DNA of 64,000 nt from Alicyclobacillus shizuokensis NBRC 103103 (GCF_001552255.1 NZ_BCQV01000018.1:1-64000), one strand, 5' to 3'; counted from the first letter of the stretch, positions 47,224 to 56,107 are shown. Translations and numbers: made by a program. The notes: generated by a model from the letters alone, not told the origin.

Positions 47224-48214
47224 CAGAAAATGGGCCACGGCAGCGGTGGCGGTCGCGGTGGCGTTGGCGGCGGCCGGGTGTTCGCAGGGCACGACCGGCA
47301 ACCAGACGAATTCCACGGCCAACCAGACGGCCGCGAAGTTACCGCCCGAGCCGAAATACAGCGGCCCGGTGGTGGCCACCTACAACGGCGGCAAATTGAC
47401 CAAACAGGAGCTGGATGAGCAGTACAACCTGCAGGTGGTGCTGCCCAAACAGCAGAGCAATGAGTCGAAGAAGCAGTTTACCAGCGACTACATCATGTAC
47501 TACAAGTATCTGTACAATAAGGCCCTGCAGGACAAAAAGGCGGCACCGGACGCAAGCACGGCGCAGCAGTACGCCAATGAGGCCATATCGCAGCTGTACA
47601 GCGCGCAGGGTGCTCCCTACAAGTCCAAGGAGGCGGTCCTGAACGCGATGAAGAAGCTGGGCCTGACCAAAAACGATTTAATCCTGTATTTCGCCAAGTA
47701 CGAGCGGCTGCAGAACTATTTTCAAGACCAGATGAGCAAGGTCAAGCCGACGACGAAACAGATGCAGGCTTATTACAACCAGCACAAGTCCGATTACGTG
47801 CAGGTGACGGTGGATACCATCCTGCTGAATAAGCTTTCCACCGCCCAGAGCGTGGAGAAGCAGTTGAAGGCCGGTGCCAGCTTCAAGAAATTGGCGGACA
47901 AATATTCCAAAGATCCGTCCGTGAAAGACAACCACGGCCACTTGACCAATCAACTCGTGTCCCAGTTCGTGGCGCCGTTTGCCAAGGCCTGCCGTACCTT
48001 GCCGATTGGTCAGATCAGTGACCCGGTGAAAAGTAATTACGGCTACCACATCCTCAAAGTGGACAAGCGGACCCAGCTGTCGTTTGCCAAGGCCAAGTCC
48101 ACCATTGAGCAGCAGCTGGCGCAGCAGCTGCAGCAGCAAAAGCAGCAGCAGATCCAACAGGATGCGCTGAAAAACTCGAACATCAAAATCCTGGTCAAAG
48201 ACAAGGACCTCTGA
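47213..48214 (+). CDS. prsA: PrsA-like foldase lipoprotein (parvulin type)
   Basis: A membrane-anchored peptidyl-prolyl isomerase that folds exported proteins outside the cell. The 333-residue protein has a lipoprotein signal: positive start, hydrophobic core, lipobox LAAAGC with Cys23. A SurA-like N-terminal helical region follows, then a parvulin domain (about 190-290; VDTILLNKLSTAQSVEKQLKAGASFKKLADKYSKDPS, then IGQISDPVKSNYGYHILKVD). The tail is Gln-rich (AQQLQQQKQQQIQQ). TTG start with GAGGAGG 10 nt upstream, overlapping the mfd stop. This gene is not at this place in B. subtilis. Confidence 0.88.
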   Translation: MQGNRKWATAAVAVAVALAAAGCSQGTTGNQTNSTANQTAAKLPPEPKYSGPVVATYNGGKLTKQELDEQYNLQVVLPKQQSNESKKQFTSDYIMYYKYLYNKALQDKKAAPDASTAQQYANEAISQLYSAQGAPYKSKEAVLNAMKKLGLTKNDLILYFAKYERLQNYFQDQMSKVKPTTKQMQAYYNQHKSDYVQVTVDTILLNKLSTAQSVEKQLKAGASFKKLADKYSKDPSVKDNHGHLTNQLVSQFVAPFAKACRTLPIGQISDPVKSNYGYHILKVDKRTQLSFAKAKSTIEQQLAQQLQQQKQQQIQQDALKNSNIKILVKDKDL

Positions 48215-48233
48215 TGGTCCCCCTCACACCCCT

Positions 48234-48273
48234 GGGGCCGCGCGCCGCATATCGGGCGCGCGGCCCCTTCTCT
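48234..48273 (+). terminator. Terminator after prsA-like gene
   Basis: A 13-bp perfect GC stem GGGGCCGCGCGCC/GGCGCGCGGCCCC (48234-48246, 48255-48267), then TTCTCT. Very stable hairpin with a weak T-run. Confidence 0.75.
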
Positions 48274-48594
48274 GCCATTCGCCCATTCGCCGCTGCAGGC
48301 GCAGCGCCTCATTCGTCCAACCGGACTGCGCAGCCACCTGCGGCGTGGCGAGACGCCCCAGTCTGGCTTCGCCTGCTGCCAGTGCCGGGTTTTCCGGCCT
48401 CTGGCCGGCTTTCTCCTGCCCTGGTGCATAGAGGAATCCGCCCCGTAACATAATAGGTGCGCGTACCCCCGGGGTCTTTACACAAGCAGCCGTCATGGCG
48501 AAAGGTTGGCTCTCTGTCGGTGGATGTACAGCAAAGTGGGGTGTTTGGTGTCACAGGGTGTGCCTACCATCAAACATGAGGGTGAGGGTCAAAC
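48274..48594. other. Upstream region of spoVT
   Basis: About 320 bp. It holds the sigma-G promoter (48426-48455) and a roughly 140-nt leader before spoVT, including a small palindrome ACCCCCGGGGT (48465-48475). No gene is recognisable. Confidence 0.6.
48426..48455 (+). promoter_or_regulatory. Sigma-G promoter of spoVT
   Basis: GCATA (48426-48430), 18-bp spacer, CATAATA (48449-48455), both exact to the sigma-G consensus. spoVT is sigma-G dependent in B. subtilis. Confidence 0.8.
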
Positions 48595-49137
48595 GTGAAA
48601 GCAACGGGCATCGTGCGTAGAATTGATGACCTCGGTCGTGTTGTCATTCCGAAGGAAATTCGACGGACGCTGCGGATTCGTGAGGGAGATCCGCTCGAAA
48701 TCTTTGTGGATCGAGATGGCGAAGTCATTCTCAAGAAGTACTCCCCTATCGGCGAGCTGGGTGACTTTGCGCGCGAATACGCGGAAGCCATCGCGGACTC
48801 CACCGGGCATATTTCGATGATTGCGGATAGGGATGTCATTATCGCTGTGGCGGGCGGATCGAAAAAGGAGTTTTTGGACAAGCCCGTCAGTGAAGACGTG
48901 GAGCAGGCGATGGAAGAGCGTCGGACTGTAGTCGACTCCAATCCGACCGAGACGGCTATTGTACGCGACCGCAGCGAGTACTTCACCTCGCGCGTGATTG
49001 CCCCGATTATCGCCGCGGGTGATCCGATAGGCGCCGTGATTCTGGTCTCGCGCGAGGAAAACGTGCGCATGGGCGAGTTGGAGCAGAAGATTGCCGAGAC
49101 GGCAGCCGGATTCTTGGGCAAGCAGATGGAGCAATAA
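48595..49137 (+). CDS. spoVT: Stage V sporulation protein T
   Basis: A forespore transcription factor that tunes sigma-G genes. The 180-residue protein has an AbrB-like N-terminal DNA-binding domain (TGIVRRIDDLGRVVIPKEIRRTL, 1-50) and a C-terminal GAF domain (about 56-178). GTG start with GAGGGTGAGGG upstream. Confidence 0.97.
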   Translation: MKATGIVRRIDDLGRVVIPKEIRRTLRIREGDPLEIFVDRDGEVILKKYSPIGELGDFAREYAEAIADSTGHISMIADRDVIIAVAGGSKKEFLDKPVSEDVEQAMEERRTVVDSNPTETAIVRDRSEYFTSRVIAPIIAAGDPIGAVILVSREENVRMGELEQKIAETAAGFLGKQMEQ

Positions 49138-49157
49138 TCTCACACCCGTGCCGTGCA

Positions 49158-49200
49158 GGGCCGCTTGGTGGGCTGGGAGCCGCCAGGCGGCCCTTGTTGT
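49158..49200 (+). terminator. Terminator after spoVT
   Basis: GGGCCGCTTGG (49158-49168) pairs with CCAGGCGGCCC (49183-49193) with one U-G wobble, then TTGTTGTCTT. Confidence 0.75.
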
Positions 49201-49301
49201 CTTCATCCCCGCCCGCGGAAGGACTATTCGGCCTCTTTGATCCATAATCATGGATAGCAGGGTTGTCCGGAGTCGAGCTTGGCAGGTGGGGGGAGAATCG
49301 G

Positions 49302-50906
49302 TTGTCACAAACACGCGGGTTCGTGCACGGCGCCATGCTGCTGGCGGGAGCCGCCGCGTTGTCCAAACTGCTCGGGTCTGTGTACACCATTGTGCTGCAG
49401 AACATCATCGGCGACCGCGGCATGGGGCTGTTCCAGATGGCCTATCCTATCTACGCGACGCTCTTGGCCATCGCGACGGCCGGCTTCCCGGTCGCGATTT
49501 CCAAACTGGTGTCCGAGCGGCTAGCGGTCGGGGACGCCGACGGGGCGCGCACGGTGTTTCGGGTCGCTGCGGCGATGCTGAGCGCGGCGGGTATCGTCTG
49601 CTTTCTCATCCTGTTCTTCGGCGCCCGGCCCCTGGCCGCGATGACGGGGGACGCGGAGGCGGCCTGGGCCATCCGCGCCATCGCCCCGGCGCTGCTGTTG
49701 GTGCCGATGCTCAGCGCCTGGCGCGGCTACTTCCAAGGGTTTCAATGGATGGAGCCGACGGCCGTCTCGCAGGTGCTCGAGCAGCTGGTGCGGGTTGTGA
49801 CCATCATCCTGCTCTCGGTCTGGCTGACGAATGCTGGTTACGGCCAGCCGCGGGCGGCGGCGGGGGCGGCGTTCGGCGCGGTCACCGGCGCCCTGGCGGC
49901 GTTTCTCCAGCTCCTGTACACGTGGTGGCGCCGCCATCCGCAGCTGCCGGTGGTGGCCGATGCCCCGCGCTCCAGCGCCTTCGGGCTGTCCAAGCGGATT
50001 GTCTACTACGCCTTTCCCATCAGCCTGGGCGCGATGGTGGTGCCGCTGATGAACAACATCGACGTCATCACCGTCGTCAACCTGCTCAAACACAGCGGCT
50101 TCAGCCAAGCCAACGCGACCACTCAGTTCGGACTGCTGACCGGCCGGGCCTTCAAGTTGATGATGCTGCCGACGACGTTGGCCGCGGGCATCGGCATCGC
50201 TGTCATGCCTGCGGTCTCGGAGGCGTTTACCCTCGGCTTCCGCCGTCTGGTTTGGGATCGGATGGACATGGCCATCCGCTTGACCATCCTCCTCGCGCTG
50301 CCGGCGGCGGTCGGACTGACGCTGCTGGCGGCGCCGGTCGACATCACGTTGTTCAAAGACACCAGCGGCAGCAGTGTGATTGAGGTGATGGCCGCAGCCA
50401 CGGTTTTTGCCAGTCTGCAGACGACGGTGGCGGCGGTTTTGCAGGGCTGCGGCTATGTCTACCTGCCGGTGCTCAACCTGTTGGGAGCGGCGGTGGTCAA
50501 ACTGGCAGCCAATCTGTTGCTGGTGCCGCTGTACGGCATCCGCGGCGCCGCCCTGGCGACGGTGGTCAGCTACCTGGCGGCCGCGGTCCTCAACTTCGTC
50601 GCCCTCACCTCCTGTCTCCAGGTGGGCTTCGCTTGGCGGCGTTGGTTTTTGCGTCCAGCGGTCGCGGTGTTTATTATGGGAGCGGTGGTCTATGCCGCCG
50701 CTCGACAGTGGCTGGCCTGGGACGGGCTCGACTGGACGCGGACGGCCACAGCGGCCGCGCTGGCGGGGATGATTCTCCTCGGCGGTGTGGTGTACGGATT
50801 GGCGCTCTTGTTGACGGGCAGCCTGGAGGAGCAGGAACTGGCCTCCATCCCGAAGGTGGGGCCGCTGCTGGCCGCCTGGTGCAGCCGCCTCGGGCTCCTG
50901 CGCTGA
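49302..50906 (+). CDS. Polysaccharide/lipid flippase, SpoVB/YabM-like
   Basis: A 534-residue MOP-superfamily membrane protein with about 14 spans, the YabM-position gene between spoVT and mazG. It opens with GFVHGAMLLAGAAALSKLLGSVYTI and IIGDRGMGLFQMAYP. Likely moves a lipid-linked sugar. The TTG at 49302 is preferred over the frame start at 49263 because GGGGGAG lies about 7 nt upstream. Paralogue of the reverse gene at 8898. Confidence 0.88.
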   Translation: MSQTRGFVHGAMLLAGAAALSKLLGSVYTIVLQNIIGDRGMGLFQMAYPIYATLLAIATAGFPVAISKLVSERLAVGDADGARTVFRVAAAMLSAAGIVCFLILFFGARPLAAMTGDAEAAWAIRAIAPALLLVPMLSAWRGYFQGFQWMEPTAVSQVLEQLVRVVTIILLSVWLTNAGYGQPRAAAGAAFGAVTGALAAFLQLLYTWWRRHPQLPVVADAPRSSAFGLSKRIVYYAFPISLGAMVVPLMNNIDVITVVNLLKHSGFSQANATTQFGLLTGRAFKLMMLPTTLAAGIGIAVMPAVSEAFTLGFRRLVWDRMDMAIRLTILLALPAAVGLTLLAAPVDITLFKDTSGSSVIEVMAAATVFASLQTTVAAVLQGCGYVYLPVLNLLGAAVVKLAANLLLVPLYGIRGAALATVVSYLAAAVLNFVALTSCLQVGFAWRRWFLRPAVAVFIMGAVVYAAARQWLAWDGLDWTRTATAAALAGMILLGGVVYGLALLLTGSLEEQELASIPKVGPLLAAWCSRLGLLR

Positions 50907-50946
50907 CGGCGGCCGAGCCCTGGCGGGGCGCTCTGGGGGTGTGAGG

Positions 50947-52476
50947 ATGGCAACCATTTTTGTCGAAGGATTGGGGCCCGGGGACACGTCGGGATTGCCG
51001 CTGGGAACCTGGCGGCGGTTAACTTGCGGATTGCCAGTGGTTCTGCGAACGCGTGTCCACCCGGTGGTCCGGGCCCTGGACGCCGAGGGCGTGGCTTACG
51101 AGACCTTTGACGAGGTGTACGACAGCGGCGAAAGCTTCGCGCAGATTTACCGTGAAATGGCGCAGCGCCTGAAGCGGTGGGCGGCGGAGCGGGGGGACAT
51201 CGTCTACGCCGTTCCCGGCCACCCGCTGATGGCGGAGCAATCGGTGCAGGAACTCTTGGCTCTGAGCGCCGGCGACACGGGCCTGCGCGTGGAAATAGGG
51301 TCCGGGCAGAGCTTCTTCGATCCGGTGTGCACAGCGCTCGGTATCGACCCGATTGACGGCCTGTGCCTGTTGGACGGCACCCTGCTCCAGGAAGATCAAC
51401 TCCGTCCTGATCTGCATCTGCTGATTGCCCAGGTGTTCAACCGCGCGGTGGCGTCGGAAGTCAAGCTGACGCTGATGGAGGTGTACCCGGACGAGTATCC
51501 GGTCACCGTCGTCCGCGCCGCGGGGGTGGCGGGAGAGGAGCGGATCGTCCAGGTGCCATTGCACGAATTGGACAGGCTCGACTTTATCGACCACCTGACC
51601 AGTGTCTTCGTCCCCCGCGCGGACGAGGAGCCGCTGCGGCGGCGGGACCCTTGGCACGTCACCGCGCTGGTCCGCCGCCTGCGCCATCCGGAGGACGGCT
51701 GCCCTTGGGACCTGAAGCAGACGCACAGGACCCTGCGTCCTTATGTCATCGAGGAGGCGTACGAGGTCGCCCACGCCATCGATCAGGGCGATCCGGACGT
51801 CCTCGCGCAGGAGTTGGGAGACCTGCTGCTGCAGATTCTGCTGCACGCGCAGATCGCCAGCGAGTTTGGCGACTTCACCGTGCGCGACGTGTACCAGGCC
51901 CTGGCGGACAAGCTGGTGCGCCGGCACCCGCACGTGTTTGGCGGCGACACGGCCCGCTCGGCGGAGGAGGCGGAGCAGTCCTGGCAGAACGCCAAGGCGG
52001 CTGAAACGAAGGATATGCCTGGGCTCCTGGACGACGTGCGCCAGGGCCAGCCTGCTCACGCCATCGCCCGCGCCTACCAGGAACGGGCGGCCAAGGTCGG
52101 ATTTGAGTGGTCGGATATCGGCCAGGTGTTCGACAAGCTGCGCGAGGAGGTGGCAGAACTCGGGCAGGAGCTGGAGGTTTCCAACCGGGACCTGACGCTT
52201 GCGGAGATGGGGGACGTGCTGTTTGTGATTGTAAACCTCGCCAGGTGGTTAGACTTGGATGTGGAGGAGGCCCTCTCCGCGGCCAACAGGAAGTTCTACC
52301 GCCGTTTTCAGCATGTCGAGCGACGGGCGCTGGCGGCTGGCGGCTGGGCCCAACATGACCTGGCCGCCTTGGATGCCTATTGGGCGGAGGCGAAAGCCCT
52401 GGTGGACGACCGTGTGCCGTCCGAGCACGCCGGATCGCCATCGCAGCAACCCGGCCAACCGGTGAACCGACGGTAA
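50947..52476 (+). CDS. mazG: MazG family protein with N-terminal tetrapyrrole methylase domain
   Basis: A fusion protein (YabN in B. subtilis) of about 509 residues: an N-terminal SAM methylase fold (VEGLGPGDTSGLPLGTWRRL) and C-terminal MazG pyrophosphohydrolase with two repeats (CPWDLKQTHRTLRPYVIEEAYEV and the later EEVAELGQEL, EMGDVLF), carrying the acidic metal-binding ExxE...ExxD. It probably removes non-canonical NTPs. The ATG at 50947 is preferred on spacing; a GTG two codons earlier is also possible. Confidence 0.93.
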   Translation: MATIFVEGLGPGDTSGLPLGTWRRLTCGLPVVLRTRVHPVVRALDAEGVAYETFDEVYDSGESFAQIYREMAQRLKRWAAERGDIVYAVPGHPLMAEQSVQELLALSAGDTGLRVEIGSGQSFFDPVCTALGIDPIDGLCLLDGTLLQEDQLRPDLHLLIAQVFNRAVASEVKLTLMEVYPDEYPVTVVRAAGVAGEERIVQVPLHELDRLDFIDHLTSVFVPRADEEPLRRRDPWHVTALVRRLRHPEDGCPWDLKQTHRTLRPYVIEEAYEVAHAIDQGDPDVLAQELGDLLLQILLHAQIASEFGDFTVRDVYQALADKLVRRHPHVFGGDTARSAEEAEQSWQNAKAAETKDMPGLLDDVRQGQPAHAIARAYQERAAKVGFEWSDIGQVFDKLREEVAELGQELEVSNRDLTLAEMGDVLFVIVNLARWLDLDVEEALSAANRKFYRRFQHVERRALAAGGWAQHDLAALDAYWAEAKALVDDRVPSEHAGSPSQQPGQPVNRR

Positions 52477-52554
52477 TTTACGGCGGGGTTAGCAGGAATT
52501 CAGGAAGGAAACACGAATATCTCAACGGACACCGCCACAAAGGGGGCTATCGAT

Positions 52555-52827
52555 TTGAACAAGATGGAGCTGATTAACAAGGTCGCGGAACGCGCCGAGT
52601 TGAAGAAGAAAGATGCCGAAGCGGCAGTCAATGCTGTCTTCGATATCATTGCCGAGGCGCTGAAGGACGGGGACAAGGTGCAGGTCATCGGTTTTGGCAC
52701 CTTCGAGACGCGCGAACGTTCGGCTCGTTCCGGGCGCAATCCGCAGACCGGGGAGACGATTTCCATTCCAGCGTCCGTTGTGCCGGCTTTCAAGCCGGGT
52801 AATCGGCTGAAGGAAGTCATCCGCTAA
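52555..52827 (+). CDS. hbs: DNA-binding protein HU
   Basis: Bends and compacts DNA. The 90-residue protein has the full HU fold including [29 protein letters not shown] and [11 protein letters not shown]. The TTG start has AAGGGGG upstream. The next gene begins at the base after its stop. Confidence 0.97.
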   Translation: MNKMELINKVAERAELKKKDAEAAVNAVFDIIAEALKDGDKVQVIGFGTFETRERSARSGRNPQTGETISIPASVVPAFKPGNRLKEVIR

Positions 52828-53091
52828 TTGCGGCTCGACAAGTTTCTCAAGGTCTCGCGTCTCATCAAGCGCCGCACCGTGGCGAAGGAGATCTGCGATG
52901 CGGGACGGATTGAGTTGAACGGACGCGTGGCAAAGGCGGCGTCCGAGGTGAACGTCGGCGATGTGGTGACCATCCATTACGGTCAGAAGACGACCGAGGT
53001 GCGGGTGGTGCGCCTCTCGGAGACGGCCAGGAAGGACGCGGCCGGTGACCTATACGAAGTCGTCCGGGAGAGTGTGCGTGAACCCCAATAG
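52828..53091 (+). CDS. rqcP: RqcP (YabO) S4-domain ribosome quality-control protein
   Basis: An 87-residue S4 RNA-binding protein that works with RqcH to add Ala tails on stalled 50S subunits. The S4 motif MRLDKFLKVSRLIKRRTVAKEICDAGRIELNGR is clear. The TTG start directly follows the hbs stop with no gap, so it is made by coupled translation. Confidence 0.93.
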   Translation: MRLDKFLKVSRLIKRRTVAKEICDAGRIELNGRVAKAASEVNVGDVVTIHYGQKTTEVRVVRLSETARKDAAGDLYEVVRESVREPQ

Positions 53092-53141
53092 CTTCCGGGG
53101 AGCGCGCCCGCATTCCCGGCAGACGCCGGAAACGGCGCCAG

Positions 53142-53167
53142 GGGGAGAGGATTGCCTCTCCCCTTTT
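53142..53167 (+). terminator. Terminator after rqcP
   Basis: GGGGAGAGG (53142-53150), ATTG loop, CCTCTCCCC (53155-53163), then TTTTG. Confidence 0.85.
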
Positions 53168-53188
53168 GTTCTACCCACTGTCCTGTTC

Positions 53189-53196
53189 GCATACAC
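53189..53196 (+). promoter_or_regulatory. Candidate sigma-E -10 of yabP
   Basis: CATACACT matches the sigma-E -10 pattern (CATACAnT) about 36 bp before the yabP start. No clear -35 was found, so this is tentative. Confidence 0.4.
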
Positions 53197-53232
53197 TGGC
53201 ATTGACATCGGGACAGGTTTGGGGGGAGAACG

Positions 53233-53499
53233 TTGGCGAGCGTGGATGGGCACGACATCACCATCAAAGGCCGCAAGTTCATCGAGGTCACAGGCGTATC
53301 CAGCGTGGAGAGCGTGGATGTGACAGAGTTCCTGCTGACAACCAGTGGCGGTCCCCTGCATATCCAGGGCTCCAACCTGCACATGAAGCACCTGGATCTG
53401 GAGGCGGGCCTTGTGTTGATAGAGGGCACCCTGCAGGGCCTCGCGTATGTCCCGGAAAAGGGCAAGAAAAAGCTTGGCGTCGCCAAACTGTTCCGCTAG
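53233..53499 (+). CDS. yabP: Sporulation protein YabP
   Basis: An 88-residue spore protein of the YabP/YqfC family, needed in mother-cell development. The core DITIKGRKFIEVTGVSSVESVDVTEFLLTTSGGPLHIQGSNLHMKHLDLEAGLVLIEG is diagnostic. TTG start with GGGGGGAG upstream. Its stop is immediately followed by the yabQ GTG. Confidence 0.93.
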   Translation: MASVDGHDITIKGRKFIEVTGVSSVESVDVTEFLLTTSGGPLHIQGSNLHMKHLDLEAGLVLIEGTLQGLAYVPEKGKKKLGVAKLFR

Positions 53500-54099
53500 G
53501 TGTCGGCCATGAATCCCGTCAGCTATATGGAGTGGCTGCTGGTGTGCGGGGGCCTGATGGGCGCGGTGTTTGACATCTACAACACGGTGCTGGCTTCTTC
53601 CCGCTGGCTGCGTTGGCTGCGTCCCGTGCTGGACTTGGCCTTTTGGCTGGTCGCCGCGGCGGTCGTCTTCTATGTGACATTTGTCACCGATTTCGGCCGC
53701 TTTCGCGTCTATACGTTCGCCCTGCTGCTGATAGGTTGGCTGGTCTACCGTGTGACACTCCACCATACAGTGGTCAGCAGCGCCTTTGCCATCATGCGGA
53801 TGGTACGCGCCGTCGCGCTTTTTTTTGCCAAGATGGTGGACTGGCTCTTGCTGCGTCCGCTGCGTTTTCTGCTGCTGACCGTGTGGGTGGTGCTGACGCG
53901 CCTGTACTGGCTGCTGTGCCAAGTGGAGAACGGGTTGTTCTGGGTGGTGCGCTTCTGGTTGTCCATCCTCGCTTGGCCGCTGCGCGGCCCCTGGCAGCAC
54001 AGCGCCGCCCTGCGGGGGCAAATTCGCGCGCGCTGGGAGGGAATCTGGGAGCGCGCGTCGAATTGGATTTTACGAGACCACCATTCGGAACGTTTGTGA
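53500..54099 (+). CDS. yabQ: Spore cortex biosynthesis protein YabQ
   Basis: A 199-residue membrane protein with about five spans in its first 150 residues, followed by a basic tail. Required for spore cortex. It opens with YMEWLLVCGGLMGAVFDIYNTVLA, a family hallmark. GTG at 53500 directly after yabP, or an ATG three codons on. Confidence 0.9.
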   Translation: MSAMNPVSYMEWLLVCGGLMGAVFDIYNTVLASSRWLRWLRPVLDLAFWLVAAAVVFYVTFVTDFGRFRVYTFALLLIGWLVYRVTLHHTVVSSAFAIMRMVRAVALFFAKMVDWLLLRPLRFLLLTVWVVLTRLYWLLCQVENGLFWVVRFWLSILAWPLRGPWQHSAALRGQIRARWEGIWERASNWILRDHHSERL

Positions 54100-54107
54100 G
54101 AGGAGCC

Positions 54108-54452
54108 ATGAGGGTGCCCGTTCCCGCCTCGACTCGCATGTCTGTCGGTTCTCTGCCGCGCACGGCCGAGCGGCCGCGCCGTTGGCGCTTTTTGAAGCTG
54201 CGCTATGTAGGGCTCGCCCTGGTGGTGGCATGGGGCGCGTATGACTACCTGTACGTGGAAAAGCCCCGGCTCGATGCGTTGTCTCACCAACAGGCCCAAC
54301 TGCAGACGCATCTGCATCGATTGCAGCAGGAGCGGGCAGATTTGAAGCGGCAGATTCAGGAGTTGCACGACAAGGATTACATCGCACGCGAGGCGACGCA
54401 CGAATTTCACCTGGTCGCTCCTGGAGGGGTGCCGTTCTCGGTGGAGCATTGA
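54108..54452 (+). CDS. divIC: Septum formation initiator DivIC
   Basis: A division protein that pairs with FtsL. The 114-residue protein has a short cytoplasmic N-terminus, one membrane span (about 39-52) and an extracellular leucine-zipper coiled coil (about 55-88, QQAQLQTHLHRLQQERADLKRQIQEL), then the YIAREATHEFHLVAPGGVPF motif. GAGAGGAG precedes the ATG. Confidence 0.92.
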   Translation: MRVPVPASTRMSVGSLPRTAERPRRWRFLKLRYVGLALVVAWGAYDYLYVEKPRLDALSHQQAQLQTHLHRLQQERADLKRQIQELHDKDYIAREATHEFHLVAPGGVPFSVEH

Positions 54453-54477
54453 CGGATTCGTGGCATGTGCGTATATT
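54449..54477 (+). promoter_or_regulatory. Sigma-A promoter of yabR
   Basis: TTGACG (54449-54454), 17-bp spacer, TATATT (54472-54477). The -35 overlaps the divIC stop codon. Confidence 0.75.
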
Positions 54478-54519
54478 ATATAAAGGCATTTTCAAACCCT
54501 AAGGAGGCAAATGTGCTGT

Positions 54520-54921
54520 ATGTCCATTGAGGTCGGCAGCAAATTGGAGGGCAAGGTTACCGGAATTACCCACTTTGGGGCGTTTGTTTTGCTGCCGGGT
54601 GGCGTGACAGGACTCGTTCATATTTCCGAAATTTCGGATAAATATGTAACGGACATTCACGAGCACCTGAAGGTGAACGACCAGGTCACGGTGAAGGTCA
54701 TCAACGTGGACAAGGATGGCAAGATAGGGCTGTCCATCCGCCAGGCAGATCCAAACTGGCAGCCGCGTCCGTCGCGGGGGCGGGGCCGCTCGTATGGGGG
54801 CGGATCGAGACAGTCGTTTGAAGATAAAATGTCGCGCTTCCTCAGAGACAGCGAGGAGCGCCTGCAGGCGCTGCGCCGCAGCGAGGCCAAGCGCGGCGGT
54901 CGCGGCGGTCGCCGCGGCTGA
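54520..54921 (+). CDS. yabR: S1 RNA-binding domain protein YabR
   Basis: A general stress-type S1 RNA-binding protein. The 133 residues begin MSIEVGSKLEGKVTGITHFGAFVLLPGGVTGLVHISEISDKYV, almost identical to B. subtilis YabR, with a Gly/Arg-rich tail. An ATG at 54511 gives MCCM first but is only 3 nt from AAGGAGG; the 54520 ATG fits the family but is 12 nt away, so the start is uncertain. Confidence 0.92.
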   Translation: MSIEVGSKLEGKVTGITHFGAFVLLPGGVTGLVHISEISDKYVTDIHEHLKVNDQVTVKVINVDKDGKIGLSIRQADPNWQPRPSRGRGRSYGGGSRQSFEDKMSRFLRDSEERLQALRRSEAKRGGRGGRRG

Positions 54922-54961
54922 CAAACGGCCTCCCTCGCCGCATGGCCAGACAAAGATAATC

Positions 54962-55005
54962 CCTCACAAGGGCAGCCGGGACCGCTGGCTGCCCTTGTTG
55001 TGAGG
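54962..55005. terminator. Bidirectional terminator between yabR and the DUF1028 gene
   Basis: CCTCACAAGGGCAGCC and GGCTGCCCTTGTTGTGAGG form a long stem with one bulge between two converging genes. Confidence 0.75.
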
Positions 55006-55012
55006 TCATTCC

Positions 55013-55906
55013 TCAACGCGCGAGCGTTGATCGCATGTAACGCAGAACCTGCAGGTCGACGACGAAATCCTCCCGCCATCGCTCTTCAAAGTTCTCCGTC
55101 TGGTAGTACGCGCGCAGGGCTTCTTGGTCCGCCCTGGTGACATCCGCGCCCGTTCCGGGCTGATACCCGGCACGGCGCAGCAAATTCCGCACCTCGTGCA
55201 GCGTCTCCCCGGTCAACGGGAGCAAATCCTCTGGCCGCGGCCGCTCAAAATACAGGCGGTGCAGACCGAGCAGCCGCTGCAGCTCTGCGATGGGCTGGGC
55301 GCTGTCATCCACACGCAGGTCGATGTAGCGGTCGTTGAATCCGCCATAGCCGCCGTTTGGTTTCGCGATGTACAAGGCGGCTGATTGCATGCCGCGCCGG
55401 TCTCCGCCCGCCGCTTGCCCGGCCGCCAGGGCGGCGAGCAGCCGGTCGGCCAGCGGGCCGCCTGTCCGCAGGAAGGTCGTCTCCATCGCCTCCACCACGG
55501 CGGCGCCCGCCAGAATATTGCCCTGGCAGGCGTAACCAGGGCCGCAAACCCCGCCGGCCCATTCAAAACACTCCTGACCGGTGAAGGTCGCGCTGCGGCC
55601 CTGCATATCCACGATGCCGACTTGGCGCGATTCCCGATGCGGGTCTGCAGCCAACAGCTCGGTCAGCACCTGCTCCGGATGCGCGCCCCGGCGCAGCGCC
55701 TCCAGCCCGCGCGGCCCGAAACTGGTGTTGGCCCACGACTGCGTGGCCACCGCCCCCGCATCGGCCGCCACCCACGGCACGGCCGACCCGACCGCTAAGA
55801 ACTTCGACTGTACCGCCACGCCAATCTCCTGCGCCTGTGTATCCACCCCGACGATGGAGAACGTCGAGATGGCCGGGAGTTCCCCGCGGTAGATGTATCG
55901 TGCCAC
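55013..55906 (-). CDS. DUF1028 family protein (putative Ntn-hydrolase fold)
   Basis: A 297-residue protein of the DUF1028 family, predicted to have the Ntn-hydrolase fold; activity is not established for most members. It opens ELPAISTFSIVGVDTQAQEIGVAVQSKFLAVGSAVPWVAADAGAVATQSWAN and has QGNILAG and GGYGGFNDRYIDLRVDD. The C-terminal ~75 residues look like the peptidoglycan-binding-like or helical tail found in the long form. The GTG at 55906 is chosen because GGAGG lies 8 nt upstream; the frame extends to 55939. It is divergent from the peptide-transport operon. Linkage to peptide metabolism is only suggestive. Confidence 0.8.
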   Translation of the reverse strand: MARYIYRGELPAISTFSIVGVDTQAQEIGVAVQSKFLAVGSAVPWVAADAGAVATQSWANTSFGPRGLEALRRGAHPEQVLTELLAADPHRESRQVGIVDMQGRSATFTGQECFEWAGGVCGPGYACQGNILAGAAVVEAMETTFLRTGGPLADRLLAALAAGQAAGGDRRGMQSAALYIAKPNGGYGGFNDRYIDLRVDDSAQPIAELQRLLGLHRLYFERPRPEDLLPLTGETLHEVRNLLRRAGYQPGTGADVTRADQEALRAYYQTENFEERWREDFVVDLQVLRYMRSTLAR

Positions 55907-56077
55907 CCCATTCACCTCCGTCCTCATTATACTGTGCATGCCGCGTGCCCACAGGAACGAGGCCGCCCTCAGCCCAGATGGTGATCCGGCCTACAGCCGT
56001 CTGGTGTGCTTTATCGCAGCTATGCATCACCGCGGCGTTGTCATGAAGGAGTTTTCTTTATATGGATAAATAAGGGG

Positions 56078-56107
56078 TTACGATTTCTTGATAAATCTTG
56101 ATATACT
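56078..56107 (+). promoter_or_regulatory. Promoter of the oligopeptide transport operon
   Basis: TATACT (56102-56107) with a TG one base before it (extended -10), in a short AT-rich patch. The -35 TTACGA (56078-56083) is weak at 18 bp. About 90 bp to the first gene. Confidence 0.5.

Noticed and set aside
53613-54107. Upstream extension of the divIC frame
   Set aside because: It overlaps yabQ entirely; the ATG at 54108 has a strong ribosome-binding site and gives the normal DivIC length.
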